Shown: positions 50,106-60,400 of the stretch, one piece after another
How positions within the stretch are numbered: the first letter of the stretch is position 1
Layout: each line of letters opens with the position of its first letter
NCBI GenBank assembly: GCA_028753945.1
Contig: JAPNXP010000002.1
Coordinates: 14,453,624 to 14,517,623, forward strand
Origin: Hexactinellida sp. DTS-2022
Lineage: Eukaryota > Porifera > Hexactinellida
Length of the DNA stretch: 64,000 bases
Reading direction: 5' to 3'
Position numbers and translations under genes: made by a program
Notes under the pieces: generated by a model
Seen by the model: only the letters and a program-made list of their open reading frames with translations
Told to the model about the DNA's origin: nothing
The model's database searches: none

Positions 50106-51977
50106 TCATTTAGAAGCTATTTTCTTTTGCATTTCTTCATTTTCTTGGACAAGAAGTTGGTAGTCATTCTGCATACTTTTGAGGTTAGAACCGACTTCTT
50201 TCGCCTTCTCATCCTCAATCTGATCTTCCAGATCCTTTATATACCTTTCAATCGATCCAATCTGTTCTATCGTTTGAATTATATTCCCAAACGTGCTGTG
50301 AAGTGTTACTATCTTCTTATACAAACTTCTTAAAGATTCATCTTTTTTAGCCGCATTAAAAATCTTCTCGTCCGCAAGTGAGAATATCCGCCCTACCTTA
50401 CCCTCCAGCTGATTTATCTCCTTCTGCAGCTGTCTCATGTCCACGAGTACCCTCTCGATCTCCTTCTTCTGTTTCTGGATATTCCCTAGGATCTCCATTA
50501 TCCGCTTTGTGTACGAAGTCCGCTGTGTGTCCTTGTTGACATTCTCGTACTCCTCTCTCAGCTGCACGAGGGTGGCGTCCTTCACCTGGCTCTCCTCCGC
50601 ACACTCGCGCATCAGTTCCTTCAGTTCCTGCATCTTCTGCGTCTCCCGCTCCGCCTCGCTCTCGCTGCTGCTCATACAGTCGCTCAGTCTCCGAAGCTCC
50701 CCGTAGAGCTCCAGGCGCTGCTTCTCCCAGGCCTCTGCGCTCAGCTGGATGCGCGCAAGCATCGCCTGGATAACTTCGTCCAGCTTATCCGCGTTTGCGA
50801 CGCCCTCCTCGTGGGATCCGCCCGCCAGCTCGAGCACGCGCTTCTTGCTGCGCATGAGCTCCTTGCTCTCTGCGTTGCGCTGCTGCTGCTGCATCGCCCG
50901 CTCGCGGGTGGGGCCTATGCTCATCTTAGCGCGCCCGATCTCCAGCTCCAGGCTGGCTATCTTCTGCGCTATCAGTGCCAGCTGCTCGGTCAGCTGTTCC
51001 CGCTGCTGCTCGCGCTGCCGCCTGGCGTCCTCCGGGCCGCGGGCAGGGGTGGGGGCGGGGCCGGAGGGGGCCAGGGGCTGGGCCTGCGAGAAGTGGAACT
51101 TCTCAGTCGCCTGGAAAATAGACCCCTGGTCCCTGAGAGGAGATCCTGACTGGAACGAGGTGAGAATATCCGCGAGGGAACTGGATAGGTCATTGCTCTG
51201 GTTGTCAAAGTGCTTGTTCGCCATCATTCCGTGTCTCAGGCCTTCTGCCAGTTTCAGAGAGAAGACTTCCCTTCGACGGGCCTCCTGTCCCACCTTCTGA
51301 TGCAGCTGTAGATACTCAGTCTCCAGCTGATCGGCTCGCCGCTTGCTAATCAGGTCCAGGAGGCTGGCGGGCCACGGGTTCCAGTGCAGAGCGCCGGGGC
51401 TGTGCTGCTGGGCGCTGAGCGGCGGCAGCAGGTGTTGCTGGAAGTGGGACTTAGATTTGGAATCGTACAGGGTCAGTGGGACGGAGCGATGCACGCCGCT
51501 GCTCCTGTGGAACTTCATTTGCGCGTCGGAGTGCACAGGAACACACCTCACAGAGGGACAGTCGAACTCTGCGACGGACAGCTGGATTGCCTTAGTGATG
51601 CGTCTCTGCAGGAGCGCCTGTCCAGACACGGAGGAGTCCCCGCCCTCCCGAGCGGCCTTCGGGAGGGACTCTATCAGAAACACGAAGACCCGCCTCCACT
51701 CGATGAGGTTAGCGTAGAGAAACGTCTGGTATCCGATCTCTCCTCGATACCCTAGTGACACACAGGAATCCGCCAGCTGTTGTCCGACTCGGAACTGTTT
51801 CGCGAGCTGAGTGGGCAGCACCATGGAGCAGTTGAACTCAGGATTTATAGAAGTGAGACATCTGACTGTCCCCTCTATGACCAGTGGAATCGTAAAGTCT
51901 GCGAGAGAGTGCACGTCTTCAACTGAACAGCCGAGCTCACTGAGAGTCGATATTATAATGCGGTCAACTTCATCCAT
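50106..51977 (-). CDS. CCDC22: CCDC22, CCC/COMMD complex subunit
   Basis: 623 residues (human CCDC22 is 627). The N-terminal calponin-homology-like NN-CH domain (about 1-115) reads MDEVDRIII, DFTIPLVIEGTVRCL and SLGYRGEIGYQTFLY, a strong match to CCDC22. A Pro/Ala linker follows, and from about 320 a long coiled coil runs to the end, with a conserved late segment FSLADEKIFNAAKKDE. CCDC22 and CCDC93 form the CCC complex with COMMD proteins and act with Retriever and WASH in endosomal recycling; CCDC22 also affects NF-kB through cullin regulation. Full-length, single exon. Its presence next to BLOC-1/BLOC-2 genes adds to the endosomal theme, probably by chance. Confidence 0.93.
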   Translation of the reverse strand: MDEVDRIIISTLSELGCSVEDVHSLADFTIPLVIEGTVRCLTSINPEFNCSMVLPTQLAKQFRVGQQLADSCVSLGYRGEIGYQTFLYANLIEWRRVFVFLIESLPKAAREGGDSSVSGQALLQRRITKAIQLSVAEFDCPSVRCVPVHSDAQMKFHRSSGVHRSVPLTLYDSKSKSHFQQHLLPPLSAQQHSPGALHWNPWPASLLDLISKRRADQLETEYLQLHQKVGQEARRREVFSLKLAEGLRHGMMANKHFDNQSNDLSSSLADILTSFQSGSPLRDQGSIFQATEKFHFSQAQPLAPSGPAPTPARGPEDARRQREQQREQLTEQLALIAQKIASLELEIGRAKMSIGPTRERAMQQQQRNAESKELMRSKKRVLELAGGSHEEGVANADKLDEVIQAMLARIQLSAEAWEKQRLELYGELRRLSDCMSSSESEAERETQKMQELKELMRECAEESQVKDATLVQLREEYENVNKDTQRTSYTKRIMEILGNIQKQKKEIERVLVDMRQLQKEINQLEGKVGRIFSLADEKIFNAAKKDESLRSLYKKIVTLHSTFGNIIQTIEQIGSIERYIKDLEDQIEDEKAKEVGSNLKSMQNDYQLLVQENEEMQKKIASK

Positions 51978-52393
51978 TTAAAATTAATCCTATTGAATGA
52001 TAATACAAGGGAGATTGCTATCGTATACGTATTTATGTGTTGGAAGTTATTAATGGTATCTTCTATTTAGGAGAATTGGATACTATGTGTTCCTGTTGCC
52101 TATGATCTCTGGTAGTATGGTTTGACTAAAGGCAAGTTGCATTTGCACAGAGCATACTGGCTATAGTATTAGAGGAGCTGAATTAATAATTGGTTTAATT
52201 ATGAATTAATTGCAGTAGTTGTGCAACCTAACAATTAATCTCATTTAATTAGTTTTCAAAAGAGATTTATTAGAAGTTCTATGAAAATAAATGTTGCAAC
52301 AATTCAATCTAGTAAGTAAGGTCTGACTGTTAGAAGTACGTATAATGTATGTGATATAAAATAGAATTACATTTGTATTACAAAAATTAAAAG
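51978..52393. other. Intergenic, no gene seen
   Basis: AT-rich spacer upstream of CCDC22, probably containing its promoter. Confidence 0.5.
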
Positions 52394-52549
52394 CAGTGGC
52401 GGACACTAGGGGGGGGCGAGGGGGGGCGGTCGCCCCCCCAATAATTTCGAAAGAATAAATTGATTGGGGGCACTGACTAAGAATACTGAAAGTGTGATGA
52501 GTCCCAACTAATTTCGCCCCCCCAATATTTCGTCAAGTGTCCGCCACTG
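52394..52549. mobile_element. hAT-like MITE with perfect target duplication (CAGTGGCGGACAC ends)
   Basis: 156 bases with ends CAGTGGCGGACAC and GTGTCCGCCACTG, flanked by identical ATTAAAAG (52386-52393 and 52550-52557). Poly-G/poly-C stretches lie next to both ends. hAT-type; the intact duplication suggests a young insertion. Confidence 0.93.
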
Positions 52550-52557
52550 ATTAAAAG

Positions 52558-53193
52558 TACAAATAGTACATAAAATTTAAAATGTTGAGTTTATACAAAT
52601 TACTCCTCCTATAGGCCTTGTTATAGTTACGTATATACTCAGATAGAAGAAGTCATATAATTCAATAAACTGACCAGTAACAATACAAAATGATTAAATT
52701 TATTAGGATATGAAATAACTGCAATATTTTCATAGATTCCTGTGTATGTGTAACTTAGTTTTGCTTTCCCTTATAACAACAATTCTGTTATCGGCCTCCC
52801 CTGATTGAATCCAAGAAACTGAACGAATTAGTATTATATTATGAAAATACAGGAAACAAGATATTAATTAATAAACAACTCAACGTGGTTGACAACTAAT
52901 TGTATTAATTACAACATTTATGGTTTGTGTCAACCTTTGGTCCATATGTTAATGTTACGGGCAGGCCTTCAAAGCGGTGATGCCCAAATAATAATTCGAT
53001 CTGTCTATTCAGACTGCACTGTCGGACTGCGGAATAGATTTATTTCCTAAATGCAATATACAGGGTGTGATACTGTGAGCGCTGATTTTGTTTGCTAATT
53101 AACTTAATAAATAAATGGACCTCGACACAAAATATTTATGTTCTATTTTTAGACTAAACTAAACATACTAATTTTATTTTTTTAAGCAAAAAG
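52558..53193. other. Intergenic, no gene seen
   Basis: AT-rich spacer ahead of the tRNA gene, no supported gene. Confidence 0.5.
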
Positions 53194-53265
53194 AGGGGGC
53201 ACCCGGGTTTGAACCGGGGACCTCTCGATCTGCAGTCGAATGCTCTACCACTGAGCTATACCCCC
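53194..53265 (-). tRNA. tRNA-Cys (GCA)
   Basis: 72 bases that fold as a full cloverleaf. The acceptor stem GGGGGTA pairs with TGCCCCC, with a U discriminator, usual for eukaryotic tRNA-Cys. The D-arm is GCTCAGTGGTAGAGC (A box), the anticodon loop CTGCAGA has anticodon GCA, and the T-arm contains GGTTCAAACCC (B box). CCA is not encoded. A CTTTTT tract follows immediately and would end RNA polymerase III transcription. Confidence 0.97.
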
Positions 53266-53728
53266 AATACATTAACAACATTTCCGGACTACTTACAAAA
53301 CATGCAACTTTCATGGAAAATGAAGAATATGGTCTTGTCTCTTGAGATAACTTGTGCTCAAACTTCCCAAATCCTTTAAACTACTCCAATCAACATAATA
53401 AAATAATCCATTGTTTGATATAATTCAATTGGGATACTCCTTTTAAGACCATGGATACATGAGAAGTGAGACAAGTCAAATCAACTTCATCAATAACAGT
53501 CCACACAGCAATGATTGAAATCTAATACGAATACAAATATATTCATAGCATATAACGGGATTTCACTATAGTATCATTTATGTTATAAGTTATTAAATTT
53601 TGTAGAATAGGCATTACATAATGAACTGGGATATTATGAAATGCCTGCTTATACGAATGTTAGACGAAAGTTCCACGGATACGCATGAGGACCATTAGCT
53701 AATTATATTTTATTTTTATGGCAAAAAG

Positions 53729-53799
53729 AGAGGATACCAGGATTTGAAGCTGGGACTTAAGATTTCCAATCTCACGTTATACCACTAAGCTATACCTTT
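53729..53799 (-). pseudogene. Decayed duplicate of the tRNA-Cys gene
   Basis: About 71 bases aligning with the tRNA-Cys 460 bases away, including GTATAGCTTAGTGGTATAAC and a remnant of the T-arm (GCTTCAAATCC). The acceptor stem has mismatched pairs and the anticodon loop now reads TTGGAAA (GGA by position). Flanking sequence on both sides (TTTTATTTTT...GCAAAAAGAG, and GGACTAC...TACAA...GCAA) is also shared, so a segment was duplicated, not just the tRNA. Confidence 0.85.
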
Positions 53800-53949
53800 T
53801 TAATTCCTACTGGACTACATACAAGACTTGCAAACTTTAATTAATGCTGAGAAAATAAGTGTGTATCACGTTATACTTATGATTGGGACTGATAATAAGA
53901 TTAATTATCTAATAAGTAGTGTTGTTAATAAGACTGTTAATGTAGCTAG

Positions 53950-55785
53950 CTATTCGGGAGGCAATAAGCTCTTGAGGTTATCCCATATCTCTTTAGCTTT
54001 CTTCTTGGTAGCTTCTCGGTTAATGTACGTCTCCTTTAAAAAGTCTATTGTCAACGTCCTCAATGTGTTGTTTCCTGGAATATGTATAGACCCATTCACG
54101 AAGTAAGGTTCAGGTTTCAAAGTGGGGTTAGGATCCACTTCGTGGACAATCATTTTGTTAATGAAAGCCGACAGGTCGTATTGCACTAGCTTTCTAGCAT
54201 TAGTCACTGCGTCTGATAAGAGAAAGTACAGCTGTCTATCAATGGGACTGAGATAGCAGCAAGTGTATTTGTATGCATTATTATCCACAGGTTGCAACAG
54301 TGTTAGAATGTCAGGTGTGTCAGCTTTCACATCTCTAAGAGCTGCAACCCCGTTGGTGAGAGAGAACAGAATAAAGTTGTTAGTGGGGGAAACAGCTAAC
54401 TGATTGACATGGGAGACAGCTGGCAAGTCGGGGTCACTCGACTGATTTAGGAGAGATAGTGTTGCGTCCTGTGGAGTTTCTACTTTTATAAAATAGCTCT
54501 TCTCGCCTGAAACGCAGATAAATTCATCGACACAGCTAGGATAGCCAATGCTAGGTAGATAGTGTATAGCTGTAGGAGATATGTCGACTGGATCTCCAAG
54601 TGTTAGGAACTGGATGAGTAATCTCTGGGGAAACTTCCAAATAGACAAACAGCCATTGTACCCCAGCACTAGAATATCGCCTTCTGAGTTGACACAAGAG
54701 GAGCAGAGTATACCGGCCAGATCCATGTAGCTGTTAGGGGATACACTGAGCTCTTTGGAAGGAGAGGAGACTGAGTATAAATATACCTCAGAGCCTTGCT
54801 CCCACCACACGGCCAGGTCTCTCTTTCCCGCGCTCTCAGAAAGCACTGAACTGCAGTGCGGCCTGTGCAGAGGGACTCCAATAGAGGAGGGAGTTATTAG
54901 AGTAGAGGTGCCGCCGTGGTTATAGTTGAATCCGTTCGTCTGGTTATTGAAAAACTCCTGCGAGAGCGTGTGGCAGATTCCGTTCATTTTATTCTTCGTA
55001 TCTGAGAGGGCCGGGAGGTCGTTCTGAGAGAAGAAGCTAGAAGGGTGCAAGGGCTGCGGCTTACATATTTTCGCTGATAAAACTGGTTTTGAGAAGTTGG
55101 TAAGTTTAGCCAAGTTAGATTCGATCTCTTCCTGAGTAGACGCGATGAGAGTGTTGAGTGTCTCTCTCCACTGACTCACTGGGAAGGTGTAGACAAGTAT
55201 AAATAGCTCCTCTTCTTCTGAACAGGTCATGATAACGTAAGGTTCCGTCTCAGTGGTAGTAACAACCTTGTACGAGTCTTCATCTGGTATGGAACATACT
55301 CTGTAGCTGGTATCGGGAGTGAGGGCGTGGTACTCGACATGACCATTCACGTCTAAACAGCGCAGTATTGAGTAGCGGTTGGAAGAGGAGATCACATTGA
55401 GATCGCGTATAAGAGAGTCCACAGGGAGTTTGTATTGGAAAGTCGGCTCCTGGGCTTCGTAGGAACAAGAAACAGGGAAATATAGTAAGTGCGTTCGGGT
55501 GGCCAGTGCCAACATGCTACTGCTTTCTGCTGTCTCTCCATCAGAGTATAGCGTAACTTCAGTGATGTGGACGTAAGATATTTCTTCTGGAATTGTTATG
55601 TAATTGGTAGCTCTGTTTGATAACTTGTTGAGATATGAAAGTTTAGAACGCTCGCTCTGTGAAATCAAAAACTTCTCAAAAGCAATTTCCAATAAGGAAT
55701 AAACTAATTCGTTTATAAAGGCGAACGGCTGAGGGAGTTCCTCAAACAGTTTGTCTGGGTCCTGGATAAAGAGATCATCCGCCAT
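53950..55785 (-). CDS. WDR93: WDR93-like WD-repeat protein
   Basis: 611 residues. The N-terminal block FIQDPDKLFEELPQPFAFINELV is close to the opening of WDR93 (DPD...LPQPYRMINKLV), followed by irregular WD-like blades and a helical C-terminus ending in a basic KKAKEIWDNL segment. Human WDR93 is about 686 residues. The family is poorly studied; related proteins are found in motile-cilium gene sets, and an axonemal role is inference. Single exon. The identification depends mainly on the N-terminal block. Confidence 0.65.
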   Translation of the reverse strand: MADDLFIQDPDKLFEELPQPFAFINELVYSLLEIAFEKFLISQSERSKLSYLNKLSNRATNYITIPEEISYVHITEVTLYSDGETAESSSMLALATRTHLLYFPVSCSYEAQEPTFQYKLPVDSLIRDLNVISSSNRYSILRCLDVNGHVEYHALTPDTSYRVCSIPDEDSYKVVTTTETEPYVIMTCSEEEELFILVYTFPVSQWRETLNTLIASTQEEIESNLAKLTNFSKPVLSAKICKPQPLHPSSFFSQNDLPALSDTKNKMNGICHTLSQEFFNNQTNGFNYNHGGTSTLITPSSIGVPLHRPHCSSVLSESAGKRDLAVWWEQGSEVYLYSVSSPSKELSVSPNSYMDLAGILCSSCVNSEGDILVLGYNGCLSIWKFPQRLLIQFLTLGDPVDISPTAIHYLPSIGYPSCVDEFICVSGEKSYFIKVETPQDATLSLLNQSSDPDLPAVSHVNQLAVSPTNNFILFSLTNGVAALRDVKADTPDILTLLQPVDNNAYKYTCCYLSPIDRQLYFLLSDAVTNARKLVQYDLSAFINKMIVHEVDPNPTLKPEPYFVNGSIHIPGNNTLRTLTIDFLKETYINREATKKKAKEIWDNLKSLLPPE

Positions 55786-56063
55786 TCAATATCAGGAGCT
55801 GAGTAGAGAACTAATAAATTATAAAGTTATTGTTATTCATAATTATGTATGGGGCCGTTCAAATGGTACGTAAAGCTTACCAATATGCGACAGACCATCT
55901 TTTGCTACTATGCTATTAATTAAAGAATGGTAAAATTATTCAATGTTTGAACAGCCCCTATCCTACAACCAAAAAGGAACCTAATAATCAAACATTTCTA
56001 TTTGTAGACTCATAGATTCAGGAATTAAATAAGAATATTTCTACCAGGCCTCGGTATATCTGT

Positions 56064-56684
56064 TTACTGGTGAGAGGAAGCAGCCGTCCCCTCGCCAGCT
56101 CCGTTCTGGACCAGCTGATCCTCGTGCGGCTTGTACATAGCCACCAGAGGGTATTTCTTGACAATATCTTTCAGAAGTATGTCCACAGCTTGTCGCTGAC
56201 GAGACGAGGATTCACTGTGGATATCGAGTGGCGTTAGTTGGTGGAGTTTCTCCTCGAATGCCCACACATTTCCCTCAAGAGGCTGGTATACAGTTTGCTT
56301 ACTGAAAGCTGTATACGCTTGTTCTAATACGTTGATGCACTGCGTTAGCCTGGAGTTGATAATGGATAGGAGGTCCGGGCACTGGTATACGTCGCCGTCT
56401 ATGATGGAGTAGTAGGCAGTGGGCACGATCGTAGTAGGGGACTCTCTGTAGAGTTTGCGAATAATAAAGAGACAAGGATCCTGTATGTGAGTGACGTCAT
56501 ATTCTATGCCTGTCATAGTGCGTAACTGGGAGAGGTCTTGTCTCCGCATTTTACACATTTCATTGTTGCAAGTGGAGTCGTAAAACGGATTGCTCTTCTG
56601 ACAGAAGTAATCCAGTATGTTATGATGGTTCAGGAAGTTGAGTTTGTTGGAATCTCTCCATTTGGTGGCTAATAGCTCAGCCAT
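56064..56684 (-). CDS. MED6: Mediator complex subunit MED6
   Basis: 206 residues (human 246, the difference lies in the C-terminal tail). The conserved MED6 core is clear: LDYFCQKSNPFYDSTCNNE, a GIEY segment, FIIRKLYRESP, YYSIIDGDVYQCPDL and SIINSRL, then RQRQAVDILLKDI. MED6 sits in the head module of Mediator, which links activators to RNA polymerase II. The ATG at 56684 gives the usual short N-terminus. Intronless. Its 5' end faces the receptor gene, with about 250 bases to that gene's candidate first exon. Confidence 0.93.
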   Translation of the reverse strand: MAELLATKWRDSNKLNFLNHHNILDYFCQKSNPFYDSTCNNEMCKMRRQDLSQLRTMTGIEYDVTHIQDPCLFIIRKLYRESPTTIVPTAYYSIIDGDVYQCPDLLSIINSRLTQCINVLEQAYTAFSKQTVYQPLEGNVWAFEEKLHQLTPLDIHSESSSRQRQAVDILLKDIVKKYPLVAMYKPHEDQLVQNGAGEGTAASSHQ

Positions 56685-56934
56685 TACAAACCTGTGTTAC
56701 TAAGATATGGATCAGTTATCAACCGAACTAGGTTGTATTACAGACTTACTTCAACAGTTCTTTGGAAGGTTGCAAAAATCAGAAACCACTAAATAAATAT
56801 TACGAAAGTACTTACAAAAAGTTATAACCTAAGTTGGTTAAAGAGATACGAGCTAATTAGACTGATAAGCGAATGAGCAGAATCTCGTACATATAAGTAT
56901 AAGTAGATTGACTTACTATGGCTATCTATTAGTA

Positions 56935-56983
56935 ATGAAGAACTGTTCTTTCATCCTTATTGTGGTTGGCCTTCTTACCCGAG
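56935..56983 (+). CDS. Candidate alternative first exon of the receptor gene (signal peptide)
   Basis: ATG followed by KNCSFILIVVGLLTR, a good signal-peptide sequence, ends at CGA G|GTATCC, a phase-1 donor. Spliced to the acceptor TTAGTATAG at 57510 it would continue in frame (VALFILSY...), because the reading frame there also needs phase 1. This would bypass the ATG at 57487. Both models give a secreted N-terminus; only transcripts can decide. Confidence 0.4.
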
Positions 56984-57005
56984 GTATCCAAAAGTTAATT
57001 AATTA

Positions 57006-57138
57006 CAGTACAACCTCCTTAATCCAAACGACCGTGACATCACAAATTAGAAAAATATAAATATTGACAATACAGTACATATATTGCAAACCCCAAATTT
57101 ATAATTTTTCTTGGAAGTTTGGATTAGCGAGGTCATAA
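57006..57138. mobile_element. Degenerate TA-flanked MITE
   Basis: Left end CAGTACAACCTCCTTAATCC and right TTTGGATTAGCGAGGT are inverted and resemble family D ends. Poorly conserved. Confidence 0.5.
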
Positions 57139-57330
57139 TTAGTATTCTATATTCATTAATGCGCTAATATACCATTGTTCCAAAACTAACAATCAAAGCA
57201 GATAATACTGCGTCGGGACAAATAAGTAAATGTAAACAAAATACTTTTGGATAATGCTTATTGTCTAAAGCGGTCTAACCCGAATGGACCGAATCAAATA
57301 AAGATATCTATATAGTAATTAAATTTATAC

Positions 57331-57485
57331 AGTGGATGCCTTTTATAAAAACATCGTCGGGAACTGCTTAGAATGTTCTTATAACGGCATAAATTATGCA
57401 GGCTATATGGCAATCGTGTTCCAGTACAATGTTCTTATATCCAGTATGTTCTTATAACCGGTATTCTTATATCCGATATCTACTG
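57331..57485. mobile_element. TA-flanked MITE, family E copy 2, abutting the receptor start codon
   Basis: 155 bases with ends CAGTGGATGCCTTTTATAAA and TTATATCCGATATCTACTG and TA on both sides (57329-57330, 57486-57487). It shares the ATATAAGAACA-type interior with 41011-41167. The A of the downstream ATG is the second base of the right TA. Confidence 0.85.
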
Positions 57486-57486
57486 T

Positions 57487-60400
57487 ATGGAGAGCCTTGT
57501 TAGTATAGTAGCTCTTTTCATCTTATCTTACCGATTAGGATTGGGCTGCAATGTTTCGAAAAGTGCGTCATGCGATCTAGTTTGGGAGAACGTTTGCTAC
57601 CAATACTTCGAACAAAACAAACAATGGACAGATGCTAATTCAAGTTGCATTGCCTGGGGCGGTGAGTTGGTATCCCTGTCTTCACAGCAGCAACTAACCA
57701 CTCTATCAATACTGCAAGAAAATGGTGATGCATGGACATCATTAACGAACTTACGGTCTCAGTCCGGTGCTCTCTCTTGGGCAGACATGAGCCCGTTGGT
57801 ACTAACTCAAGAGAACAGTAGCATTAGCACCCTGTGTGGGTATATTAACACCGCAGACTCTAAATTAGAGCTAGGAGATTGTACTGTGCTAAGAGCTTTT
57901 ATGTGCAGCAAGACAGGTAATCAGTGTTTCATGAAATTACTTAGATAATCTGATAAATACCATTTATTGCAGGATTTGTGAGATTGATTATAGAGTTGAT
58001 CATCCTCTCGGGAAGAAATGAAACGCGAAAAATCGCGAATTATTTTATTAACTAAATGATGTCAATGACTTTCTAAACAAATTAGGAGAGCACTGTAATA
58101 GTTGGTAAAAATGTACTTTAGATATAATGCTTTTAGATTTCTAGTAATATCATTATACATAAATGTGTGAATAATTATTTACGTTAGGTATCCACCAAAC
58201 CCAGACAAAATAAATAATTAGTAAGATCATTGTTTCTCCACTAATCTTAATTACTTAACCAAGTTCTAAGAACCAGCAAGCCTCTAATCAAGCCCGTTTG
58301 TATTATTAATTAAATAATAATAATAACCAGGTAAGATTGCAAACTCTCAAACCAGTTTGTAATAATCAAAAGCATTAATAATCTGCAATTATATGTCAAA
58401 AATTTCTACTTGCAATAAATTAAATTATATATACTGTTTAGATGTTGCAGGAAGTTATTAATTAATAATTAAGGAGTTGTTATTTATGATCAGATAAGCA
58501 TTTAATTTCAATTTAAAGGTAATGATGATTACACTAACCGTTTTAGAATTTTGCTGCAAATATCATATAGTACCTGAATTGGTTTTTATTATACTAGAAG
58601 ATAGTTATAAGAACGTAACAACTATACGTACCTAACAAATAGCTTATTATTATATTATAATTATCTTCTATGTATGTACCATAGTACTGTGCAGTCAGGA
58701 TTGCATACGAATCGGTGGGAAGTGTTTTGAGGGATCCAGTACTGAGGCGTATCACTCAGAGGCGGTAGCGAGATGCGAAACAGGCAGCAGCTATCTTGCC
58801 ACAGTACAGTCAAACAAGGAGCTAGAAATACTAAACTCTATCTTCAACTTTTCAGCAGACACTTATTGGATTGGACTACGTTTTCAGATGTCGCTTGTTT
58901 TATGGGAAGATGATAGTCCAGTGGGATTTACTAATAATCTACAATATACTACAAACAGTACCAATGACACTGAAAAATGTGTTTTCGTTACTTCTGTAAA
59001 CAATTCTATCCAATGGATGTATCGAGACTGCAATACAGGGAGCTATAGATATATATGCAGTGCTGGAAGTAGGTTACAAGCTCATACGCTGCAAAATATA
59101 ATAATAGTTATAATAAGAAATAACTTATATGTAGACCGTCTATTCTAGACCAGGTTTTCTTGCATATACAATAGTATTACCCATAGACGGCAGGGACTTT
59201 TGGTCTAAAAAATTTATAGACTGTTACAAATTTTTAGCTTAGTTTGTATGGGCTTTTATAGACCGTCTAAAAATATACCGTCTACATATAAGGATGCTCT
59301 TATAATGAAGGTATTTATACGTATTTGTATTCCAGTTGTTAAGATCCCTCCACCTGGACTCTCCTATAAGAATATTTCCTCTTCTTCTATCGAGTTAACT
59401 TGGGATGAAATACCTCGGAAGTTCAGAAATGCTCCTATTACGCGGTATAACTTGAGTTACTACGGTATAGAGACTGATCAAACTGTCGTAAACAGACAGC
59501 TGACAGCCAATACTTACAGCGAGGTAGTAAGTGGCATGAAATATAATGTCTCGTATCTCTTCCTCTTATCAGCTGATACTAAACTGGGCACCAGCCCTCA
59601 GGTCACTCTGTTAGTTAGATTGGACCAGCAAATAGCTGAAGGTACAAATTGAAAAATCACTTATTTTTCTTAGAATATATATATATTTTTGGGACTTTAG
59701 AAATCTCAACTGTCTACTTAAGTCAAGAGTCTGCTTCTATATTTTGGCTTCCTTTTGCCAATGTCTATCAAGCCTCCACTAACTACACCATCAATATTAC
59801 TGATGCAGTAGGATCTGTCGTTGCAACAGACTCCACTTATCTCACTTGCTACTTCATATCCAACAAACTATCTCCAAATACACAATACAATATTGAAATA
59901 TCCACTCACTCACTCGATCTTATTCAAACAGTGTCTCATCAATTTACGACTCTACCGATCGGTATGTTTGTATCGAATTTTTCATATTTTTCTTGCTACT
60001 TATCGGTATCTAATTATATAAACCAATTCACTGCCTTTTTGGTTATTATCCATTAAATTTACGTGTATCTAGAATGAAACTAAAGTGAGGGCGACTTTAA
60101 TGCTGAATTTTTCGCTGTTTTGCCCATTTTCGCACTACGTAATTAATGTTAACTTGAACTAGAAGCTCTGTTAAATTGGGAAAAATTTCGGTGTTAGAGG
60201 CCGAAATCAAATTCATATTTAGCGAACCTTCGAATCGATCGCTTCACGATAGATATTGTACTCCGCGCTACGCATCTTGAATTATTAAAGAATTGTAGAT
60301 AGTTATTTATTAGCAAAATATAGATATGTAATTGTATAGAATATATTATTCACAATTGCATTGGTAAACCACAGATAATTAGTAAGCTATATTGTGTCTT

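Noticed and set aside
59248..59335. ATG within the MITE as the start of a separate FN3 protein
   Set aside because: The frame before 59336 is transposon sequence; a clear acceptor at 59335 and the phase-1 match place the FN3 domain in the receptor gene.
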